Source of the DNA: Halobaculum halobium
GTDB taxonomy: Archaea > Halobacteriota > Halobacteria > Halobacteriales > Haloferacaceae
Direction: 5' to 3'
NCBI RefSeq assembly: GCF_030127145.1
Contig: NZ_CP126158.1
Location: 1,054,001 to 1,118,000 of the forward strand
DNA length: 64,000 bases
Within the stretch, counting starts at the first letter, position 1, and each line of letters begins with the position of its first letter. The notes under the pieces are model-generated. The model made no database searches, was not told the DNA's origin, and worked only from the letters and a program-made list of their open reading frames with translations. This document shows positions 58,362-64,000 of this stretch, piece by piece. Position numbers and translations under genes: made by a program.

Positions 58362-60332
58362 ATGCGCGTCGCCGACCTCCCGCTGGCTGCCGAGTACGTC
58401 GACCACTTCGAGGGGGAGGGGATCGAGTCGCTGTACCCGCCACAGGTCGCGGCCGTGGAGGCGGGCGTCTGCGCCGGCGACAACGTCGTCGCGGCGGTCC
58501 CCACGGCGTCTGGCAAGACGTTCGTCGCCGAACTCGCGTTCCTGACAGCCGACGGTCCGGGGCTGTACGTCTGCCCCCTCCGCGCGCTCGCCCGCGAGAA
58601 GTACGAGGAGTTCGATCGGCTCCCCGGCGTCGAAGCGGGCATCTCGACGGGCGATTACGACTCGGCCGCGAGCGACCTCGCCGGCAACGACGTGATCGTC
58701 GCTACCAGCGAGAAGGTCGACTCCGCCATCCGTAACGGCGCCGAGTGGGTCGACGACCTCGCGTGCGTCGTCGTCGACGAGGTCCACCTGCTCGGCTCGC
58801 CGGGCCGGGGGCCGACGCTGGAGGTGACGCTCGCGACGCTGCGGCGTCGGGCACCCGACGTGCAGATCGTCGCGCTGTCGGCGACTGTCGACAACCCCGA
58901 GGACATCGCGGCGTGGCTCGACGCCGAGTTGGTGGAGTCGACGTGGCGGCCGGTCGACCTCCGGGTCGGCGTCCACGCCGAGGGGACCGTCAGGTTCGAC
59001 GACGGCACCGACCTGTCGGTGCCCGTCGACGCCGCCGACCCCGCGCGCGACGCCGACACCGAAGTGACGGCGGAGTTGGTCGCGGGCGCCGTCGACGACG
59101 GCGGGCAGGCGTTGGCGTTCGTCGCCTCGCGCCGGGAGGCCGAGTCGCTCGCCGACAGACTGGCCGAGGAGGGGTTCGACCGCGACGGCGATGACGGCGA
59201 CGAACGCACCGATGTCGCCGCCGGCGACGGGGCCACGGTCGCCGAAGGACTGCGCGACGCCGGCGCCACCGGGACGGGCCAGCGCCTCACCGAGGTCGCC
59301 GCGCGCGGCGTCGCGTTCCACCACGCCGGGCTCTCCTCGGACCATCGCGCGCTCGTTGAGCGGGCGTTCCGCGAGCGGAAGTTGGCTGTCATCTGCGCGA
59401 CGCCGACGCTCGCCGCCGGCGTGAACGTCCCCGCGCGGCGGGTAGTCGTGCGCGATCAGCGGCGCTACACGGGCGAAGGGACCGAGTGGCTCCCCGTGCT
59501 GGAGGTCCACCAGATGTGCGGCCGTGCTGGCCGACCGCACCTCGACCCGTACGGCGAAGCGGTGCTCGTCGCCGACGACGCCGACGGGAGAGCGGAGCTG
59601 TGGGAGCGGTATGTCACGGCCGACCCCGAGCGCGTGGAGTCGAAACTTCGGGACCCCGCAGCGCTGCGAACGCACACGCTCGCGCTCGTCGCCACGGGCA
59701 TCGCCGGCTCGCAGGCGGGGGTGCTCGACGCGCTCGCGGGGACGTTCTACGCGTCGCGCACGTCGAACCCGAACCTGGGGGGCGTCGTCGGCGACGCCGT
59801 CGCGAGCCTCATCGACGACGGGTTGCTGGCGGCGACCGAGGGTCCCGACGGCGGCATCGAGGCGACGCCGGTCGGCGAACAAGTGTCCAGACAGTACGTC
59901 ACACCGGACACTGGCGTCCGGATCGTCGACGGACTCCGGACGGTCGCAGGGATGGCCTCCGACGACGTGACCGAGCTGACGGCCTTCGAGATCGTCTGCG
60001 ACACGCCAGACATGGACGATACCTACCTCGGCAACGCCGAGCGCGCCGAGATCTATCAGTTCGCGCGCTCGCGGTCGGCGGAGCTGACGACCGGGATGGT
60101 GGACGCGGACGATTTCGAGGGATGGCTCGAATCCGTGAAGACCGCCCGGATCCTGACGGAGTGGGTCGACGGCGCAAGCGTCGAAGAACTGGTCGACGCA
60201 TACCGCATCGGCCCCGGCGATCTTGAGTCGCGGATCGAGCGGGCCGAGTGGCTGCTGGGCGCGGCCGACGCGCTCGCTGACGTGGTCGGCGTTGAGCTAC
60301 CGGCGATCGGGTCCGCGCGGTCGAAACTGTGA
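58362..60332 (+). CDS. Superfamily 2 Ski2-type DNA helicase (Hel308-like)
   Basis: This 656-aa ATP-dependent helicase has the Walker A motif AVPTASGKT (K52), the DEVH box at D139-H142 (VVVDEVHLLG), motif III VALSATVDN, and the motif V/VI regions ICATPTLAAGVNVPA and EVHQMCGRAGRP. The Q-motif region SLYPPQVAAVEAG is as in Hel308. A winged-helix and ratchet domain follow to the end, but the C-terminal part is shorter than in canonical Hel308 (about 700-750 aa), so this may be a second paralogue. It would unwind forked or lagging-strand DNA in replication restart or repair. Acidic insertions lie at about 250-300. Confidence 0.85.
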   Translation: MRVADLPLAAEYVDHFEGEGIESLYPPQVAAVEAGVCAGDNVVAAVPTASGKTFVAELAFLTADGPGLYVCPLRALAREKYEEFDRLPGVEAGISTGDYDSAASDLAGNDVIVATSEKVDSAIRNGAEWVDDLACVVVDEVHLLGSPGRGPTLEVTLATLRRRAPDVQIVALSATVDNPEDIAAWLDAELVESTWRPVDLRVGVHAEGTVRFDDGTDLSVPVDAADPARDADTEVTAELVAGAVDDGGQALAFVASRREAESLADRLAEEGFDRDGDDGDERTDVAAGDGATVAEGLRDAGATGTGQRLTEVAARGVAFHHAGLSSDHRALVERAFRERKLAVICATPTLAAGVNVPARRVVVRDQRRYTGEGTEWLPVLEVHQMCGRAGRPHLDPYGEAVLVADDADGRAELWERYVTADPERVESKLRDPAALRTHTLALVATGIAGSQAGVLDALAGTFYASRTSNPNLGGVVGDAVASLIDDGLLAATEGPDGGIEATPVGEQVSRQYVTPDTGVRIVDGLRTVAGMASDDVTELTAFEIVCDTPDMDDTYLGNAERAEIYQFARSRSAELTTGMVDADDFEGWLESVKTARILTEWVDGASVEELVDAYRIGPGDLESRIERAEWLLGAADALADVVGVELPAIGSARSKL

Positions 60333-60341
60333 TCGGGCGTA

Positions 60342-61682
60342 TCACTCCCGCTCGTAGGCCCCCGCCTTTCGGTGTTCGCCGGCGCGCTCCAGTACCGCCG
60401 GCGTCCGGCAAACGCCCGGCTCGCCGGCCGCCTGCGGGACGACGCAGTTGTTGCAGTCCTCGCAAACGACCGCGGTTCCGTCTGCGGCCGCGTCCGGGCG
60501 GAGCAGCCGCGCCGGGAGTTCCGGCTCGGCGTAGAACGGTCGGGCCATCCCCACGGCGTCTGCGGACGGCGACCCGCCGCCGAGCAGGCGCTCGATCGTC
60601 CCCCGATCCCTGATGCCGCCCTCACAGAGCACCGGCACGTCCACGCGCTCGCACACCCGCCGGCACAGGTCCTCGTTCCACGCTGACTCCCGGGAGTAGA
60701 CCAGCGACTCGGCCCAGTTCGCGGCGGCGACCAACGCCGCCCGCGGGCGCGAGCCGAACGCGTCGAGGTAGCCCTCGCGGAAGCGCTCGTCGCGCCAGGA
60801 GCGGCTGGGGAATGCCCCGCGGATCACGCTCATGTCCCAGAAGACGGAGCCGTTCACGGGGACGAGCGCGTCGTAGCCCGCGGCGTCGAGGCGCTGGCAC
60901 AGCCGGACGCAGTCGGCGGTTGACAGCGTCGGCCCGATCCCGGGCGGCGCCTCGGTCTCGGCGGGCACCTTCGTCAGGACGGGAACGTCGTCGGCGCGGT
61001 CGCGGATCGCCGCGAGCACGACCTCGAAGAAGCGCGCCGGGTCGCCGAACTCGTCGTCGCGGTGGTTGTAGAAGGGAGAGGCGAACTGATGGAGGATCCC
61101 CATGTTCGCGCCCGCGAGGTGGATCAGGTCGTAGCCGGCGTCGGCCGCGGCCGCAGCCGCGCGACCGAAGTCCGCAGCGAGGTCGTAGCACTCCTCGGTC
61201 GTGAGGACGTGTGCGTCGTAGTCGAGAAAGCCGAGGCGGTCGAAGAGCCGAAGCGGTCGCGGGGGAGGCGACACCGCGAGCTGTTCGAGTCCCGGATTGC
61301 GGTCGCGGAAGCCGCGGTGCCACGCCTCCATCGAGCGCAATCCGCCGTGTTCGAGCTGGATCGCGATCCGGCCGCCGTGGGCGTGGATCGCGTCAGTGAG
61401 GCGGTCGAGGTCGGCGACGAAGTCGGGGTCGTGCACGCGGGTCATCCCCGGCGCGGCGCAGCCGCCCTCGCCTCGGACGATGGTGGCGCCCTGACAGACG
61501 AGCCCGGCACCGGCCGCGGCCGCCGGCTCCAGCTCCGCGGTCAGCGTCTCCACCGCCTCGGGGCCGTTGCCCGCGTGTTCGAGCAGCGGCGCGCGGTAGA
61601 GCCGGTTCGGGAGCGTGACGCCCCCGACGTCGAGGGGATCCGTGAGTTCCGGCACGGACGAAGGCTGGCGCTCCGGACGCAT
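60342..61682 (-). CDS. Old yellow enzyme-family flavin oxidoreductase with C-terminal cysteine cluster
   Basis: This 446-aa TIM-barrel flavoprotein has VGGVTLPNRLYRAPLLEHAG (FMN-binding start), IAIQLEHGGL, GYDLIHLAGANMGILHQFA (substrate-side His/Asn region) and VLCEGGIRDRGTIERLL plus AVGMARPFYAEPEL for FMN phosphate binding. At the C-terminus CEDCNNCVVPQAAGEPGVC (C-x2-C-x2-C-x11-C) could hold a [4Fe-4S] cluster, as in the 2,4-dienoyl-CoA reductase subfamily. The NAD/FAD domain of full-length dienoyl-CoA reductases is absent, so electrons must come from another protein. It probably reduces an activated C=C bond. The gene is convergent with the helicase gene, with nine bases between stops. Confidence 0.85.
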   Translation of the reverse strand: MRPERQPSSVPELTDPLDVGGVTLPNRLYRAPLLEHAGNGPEAVETLTAELEPAAAAGAGLVCQGATIVRGEGGCAAPGMTRVHDPDFVADLDRLTDAIHAHGGRIAIQLEHGGLRSMEAWHRGFRDRNPGLEQLAVSPPPRPLRLFDRLGFLDYDAHVLTTEECYDLAADFGRAAAAAADAGYDLIHLAGANMGILHQFASPFYNHRDDEFGDPARFFEVVLAAIRDRADDVPVLTKVPAETEAPPGIGPTLSTADCVRLCQRLDAAGYDALVPVNGSVFWDMSVIRGAFPSRSWRDERFREGYLDAFGSRPRAALVAAANWAESLVYSRESAWNEDLCRRVCERVDVPVLCEGGIRDRGTIERLLGGGSPSADAVGMARPFYAEPELPARLLRPDAAADGTAVVCEDCNNCVVPQAAGEPGVCRTPAVLERAGEHRKAGAYERE

Positions 61683-61746
61683 GAACGCTCGGCCCGGCCG
61701 CGCGGGAGCGACTGAGGTCGCCGTCGGCCGCGATGCCGTCGGCGAC

Positions 61747-62373
61747 TCAGACGCGCCGCTCGCTGATCTCCTCGGCGACGCGTTCGCCCGGGCGCCGGAG
61801 TTCGCCGGACTCGACCTCGTACACGTAGCCCGAGACGGTCACGTCGTCGGGGAGGAGTTCGTGGTCCTCCAAGTACTGGACCTGGGCGGCGCACGCCTCG
61901 TCGATGTTATCGGTCATGCGGACCCACTCCTCGACGCTCGCGTCGCCGATGTCGAGTTCGGGGAGTGCCGGGTCCAGGTCTACGTCGTCGAAGTCGACGC
62001 CGGCGGCCTCCGCCTGCGCCTCGAGCCCGGCGGCGACGTCCGCGTCGCTCGCTGACATCATCCCGCAGTCGGTGTGGTTCACGACGACGATCTCGTCGGT
62101 GTCGAAGAAGTTCGTCGTCAGCGCGGCCGAGCGGATCACGTCGTCAGTGACCTTCCCGCCGGCGTTGCGGTAGATCTGGGCGTCACCCAGTTCGAGCCCC
62201 AGCGCCTCCTCCACGGGGATGCGTTCGTCCATGCAGGCGACGACGAGGAGGTTCTCGTCGGTGGGGATCCCCTTCCGTCGCCGTCGCGCCCAGTCGTCGC
62301 GGGCGTCGACCGACTCGTCGACTCGCTCGTGGACGTGGCCGTGCTCGTGGTCGTGGTCGTCGGTGTCAGACAT
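61747..62373 (-). CDS. Beta-class carbonic anhydrase with His-rich N-terminus
   Basis: This 208-aa zinc enzyme interconverts CO2 and bicarbonate. Zinc ligands are C47 (VVACMDERIP), H100 and C103 (VVNHTDCGMM), with the D49/R51 dyad and IYRNAGGKV. The N-terminal 20 residues hold DHDHEHGHVHERV, a short His-rich stretch that could bind metal. The ATG at 62373 is preferred to an upstream opening at 62457. It might supply bicarbonate for purK (AIR carboxylation) or other carboxylases. No promoter is obvious. Confidence 0.9.
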   Translation of the reverse strand: MSDTDDHDHEHGHVHERVDESVDARDDWARRRRKGIPTDENLLVVACMDERIPVEEALGLELGDAQIYRNAGGKVTDDVIRSAALTTNFFDTDEIVVVNHTDCGMMSASDADVAAGLEAQAEAAGVDFDDVDLDPALPELDIGDASVEEWVRMTDNIDEACAAQVQYLEDHELLPDDVTVSGYVYEVESGELRRPGERVAEEISERRV

Positions 62374-62615
62374 CGTCGGATCACACGTGCCGCATCGGGG
62401 GGATCGTTGTGCCATGCGAGAGAGCGACCGGTGCTCCGAAGAACCGGCAATTTTCACGCCTTCCCCGCAGAAGGGTTCATGCCACTACCCGTCGGTACCC
62501 CGGTGAACGGCGGCGACAGGAACCAGGCACGCTGGAACGACGGCACGAGGACGGCGGTGACTCGGGAGCGAACGGCGACTCGGGGACGAACGACGAACCG
62601 CGTCCGCTAGGGTGT

Positions 62616-62828
62616 CTAGCTCTCCGCCGCGTCGACCTGCTCGTGCGTGTGGTGGTAGAACTCCACCAGCGGCGTCCCGTCGTCGCCCGCAACCGGCTCG
62701 AAGCACACCCGGCGATAGCGCTCGTTGTCGAGGAGGTTCACCAGCAGCCCGGCGTCGTGAACCGAGACGGAGTCGTAGGCGGCCCCGCAGGCCGGACACG
62801 TCGCCGGTGGGTCGGCAGGAACGCGCAC
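62616..62828 (-). CDS. Small protein with one CxxC knuckle
   Basis: This 70-aa protein starts MRVPADPPATCPACGAAYDS. It has one CxxC pair (CPAC) and then VHDAGLLVNLLDNERYRRVC and a C-terminal FYHHTHEQVDAAES; the two His and the third Cys could complete a zinc site. The pattern is of a small haloarchaeal metal-binding protein of unknown function. It is upstream of and co-directional with the carbonic anhydrase gene, with a 242-nt gap. Confidence 0.6.
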   Translation of the reverse strand: MRVPADPPATCPACGAAYDSVSVHDAGLLVNLLDNERYRRVCFEPVAGDDGTPLVEFYHHTHEQVDAAES

Positions 62829-63080
62829 GCCCGATCGTCGGACGCGACGGCCAAAGCGGTGGCGCCGCCGGCGGCGGACCGTGTGAGTGCGTCACGTTCT
62901 CGGACCACGCTTTTTGTGTCCACCCACAGACGTGTTGTCGTGTTGATTTCAGTGTTCGACCCACGCCACGCGCGGTAGACCGTCCGTCCCCCGGCGTCGT
63001 TCCGGCGATCCCGGCGTGATGGCGGGCGGTCCCGCGCTCGTTCGCGCACCGCTCATCGACCGCCTTCCACCCACGCCACT
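62829..63080. other. 252-nt stretch without a convincing gene
   Basis: Between the small CxxC protein and the membrane protein at 63081 I find no reading frame with a credible composition. It contains a run of T (about 62911-62915) and a stretch of lower GC around 62900-62960, which may be promoter DNA for the flanking genes. Confidence 0.4.
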
Positions 63081-63317
63081 ATGTACACGCAACACGCACG
63101 CACGCAGTCATCGCACGAACGACACCGACACGACCCCTCGCTCGCGGTCGCGCTCGCGCTCGCCCTGCTCCCGCTGGTCGCACTCGCGGCTCTCCATCGT
63201 CCGATGCTCGCGCTCGGCGTCCTCGCCGGCGCCCTCGGCCCCCGGCTGCTCCGCGCGATCGGTCGACGGCTCCGCACGCACGCCGCCGCCCGGCTCGCGG
63301 TCCGACGGCCGGCGTAG
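63081..63317 (+). CDS. Small membrane protein, unknown function
   Basis: This 78-aa protein starts MYTQHARTQSSHERHRHDPS. A His/Arg-rich cytoplasmic N-terminus is followed by one long hydrophobic stretch (about residues 20-55: SLAVALALALLPLVALAAL and LALGVLAGALGPRLL) that could form two short helices, then an Arg-rich tail. The arrangement resembles the small protein at 4743-4994, which has the same two-helix-plus-basic-tail design, but there is no clear sequence identity. A hypothetical assignment. Confidence 0.45.
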   Translation: MYTQHARTQSSHERHRHDPSLAVALALALLPLVALAALHRPMLALGVLAGALGPRLLRAIGRRLRTHAAARLAVRRPA

Positions 63318-63374
63318 CCCGTCGGTCGGATGACCCAGCCACGACCGTCGCCGACGGCCGACGTCGTCGGTTGA

Positions 63375-63875
63375 TCACGACGGCGCTGCCGCATCCGCTA
63401 CCGTCTCGTACTCCTCCTGAGAGTAGGCGATAAACCGGACGTCTCGCAGCGACTGGGGATCGAACGCGCGGATCTCCTCGACGATGATCTCGGCTCCGTC
63501 ACGGAGGCCAAATCCCGCGACGCCGCACCCGAGCGCGGGGATCACGAGCGACTCACAGCCCCGCTCGTCGGCGGCCGCGAGGGCGTTCCGGGTCGCGTCG
63601 CGGATGCTTTCTTCGGTGGCCCGCCCGTCGCCGTAGTGGGGCATCGCGGCCGCGTGGATCACGTACTCCGCGTCGAGGTCGTACGCGTCGGTGACGGCGA
63701 CCGCGCCGAGTTCGACCGGTCCCATCGACATCGCCTCCTCGTTCAGGCCGACCCCCGCCGCCCGGCGGAGCGCGCCGGCGACGCCGCTCCCCATCTTCAG
63801 GCTCGTGCCGGCGGCGTTCACCAACGCGTCGGCCGACTGGCCGGCGATGTCGCCCCGGATCACCTCGAACTCCAT
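63375..63875 (-). CDS. Macro-domain protein (ADP-ribose-binding)
   Basis: This 166-aa single macro domain begins MEFEVIRGDIAGQSADALVN. Key motifs are ADALVNAAGTSLKMGSGVAGALRRAAG (about residues 15-41, the ADP-ribose distal site), VIHAAAMPHYGDG and VIPALGCGVAGFGLRDGA. The family removes ADP-ribose or acetyl groups from O-acetyl-ADP-ribose and ADP-ribosylated proteins. The substrate here is unknown. The frame opens at 63902, but the ATG at 63875 matches the family start and has cgatttga about 27 nt upstream. Confidence 0.9.
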   Translation of the reverse strand: MEFEVIRGDIAGQSADALVNAAGTSLKMGSGVAGALRRAAGVGLNEEAMSMGPVELGAVAVTDAYDLDAEYVIHAAAMPHYGDGRATEESIRDATRNALAAADERGCESLVIPALGCGVAGFGLRDGAEIIVEEIRAFDPQSLRDVRFIAYSQEEYETVADAAAPS

Positions 63876-63948
63876 GTTCGGGCGATCCGCGTCGACCCTC
63901 AAATCGTTTGTCCGGCCGCGGTGGCGGCGTGTCCCGCTTGTACCGGCC

Positions 63949-64000
63949 CTACTCCCCGTCGTCGCGCCCGTGGGGGTCGTCGGCGTCGGGGTTGTCGACG
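63949..64000 (-). CDS. C-terminal end of a gene running off the right edge
   Basis: A minus-strand frame enters at the right edge and ends with TAG at 63949-63951. The visible residues are VDNPDADDPHGRDDGE, a very acidic tail typical of haloarchaeal proteins. Only 17 codons are seen, so no function can be given. Confidence 0.4.
   Translation of the reverse strand, partial: VDNPDADDPHGRDDGE

Noticed and set aside
1-64000. tRNA, rRNA, insertion sequences or a prophage
   Set aside because: I looked for T-loop-like and D-loop-like sequences, transposase or integrase motifs and long inverted repeats and found none; a covariance-model scan would be needed to exclude small RNAs.

Overview
This window is a haloarchaeal (class Halobacteria) chromosome segment. 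The evidence is very high GC with acidic proteins (Asp/Glu-rich, Lys-poor), archaeal promoters whose TATA-like box lies about 25-30 nt before a leaderless start codon, frequent GTG starts, an NADH-dehydrogenase-like (Nuo) complex without nuoE/F/G, and many small zinc-finger and membrane proteins typical of the group. I cannot name a genus from sequence alone. I see no tRNA, rRNA, CRISPR array, transposase or integrase, so the window looks like ordinary core chromosome with a few accessory genes.

Layout. 0-5 kb: the start of an amino-acid permease divergent from an Lrp-type regulator, then a DUF357 protein, a tandem universal stress protein, cysteinyl-tRNA synthetase (cysS) and two small haloarchaeal proteins. 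5-13 kb: a CbiX chelatase followed directly by a DR2241-type Fe-S protein, a membrane-anchored protein, Trm112, adenylosuccinate synthetase (purA), a small HTH regulator and a long coiled-coil/low-complexity protein. 13-19 kb: a zinc-finger/membrane-protein pair, a stand-alone cytochrome oxidase subunit III, a CDGSH Fe-S protein and a two-RCK potassium channel. 19-26 kb: a GH13 enzyme resembling glucosylglycerol hydrolase, a broken DUF998 gene, a 2Fe-2S ferredoxin, an aldo/keto reductase, an MscS channel, a YdjM-like membrane protein and an AhpD-like protein. 26-30 kb: metal handling, with a small HMA protein divergent from CopA and a NikR-like regulator. 30-39 kb: an Fe-S photolyase, an acyl-CoA synthetase, an aldo/keto reductase, a Tat-exported subtilase, a CBS-ParB-like protein and a DHH phosphoesterase with an N-terminal Rossmann domain. 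39.4-50.1 kb: the minus-strand nuoA-B-CD-H-I cluster, a 309-nt gap, then nuoJ1-J2-K-L-M-N. 50-56 kb: purK-purE, a frameshifted Agl23-like membrane protein, and ribH overlapping an aminotransferase gene. 56-58.3 kb: nitrile hydratase beta and alpha genes. 58-64 kb: a Hel308-like helicase, an OYE-type flavoprotein, a beta-carbonic anhydrase, small proteins and a macro-domain protein.

The most unusual locus is the nitrile hydratase (56.25-58.31 kb). The alpha subunit has the cobalt-type CTLCSC site and is fused to a domain resembling the normally separate activator protein, followed by a His-rich tail. The beta gene is preceded by two 30-bp direct repeats immediately upstream of its TATA-like box. 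No amidase is nearby. Secondary themes are potassium/osmotic regulation (RCK channel, MscS, putative glucosylglycerol hydrolase, and a DHH and a CBS protein that might act on or sense nucleotides) and metal handling (CopA/HMA/NikR-like, CbiX). Three genes are each split by one apparent single-base homopolymer indel; this may reflect sequencing error rather than biology.
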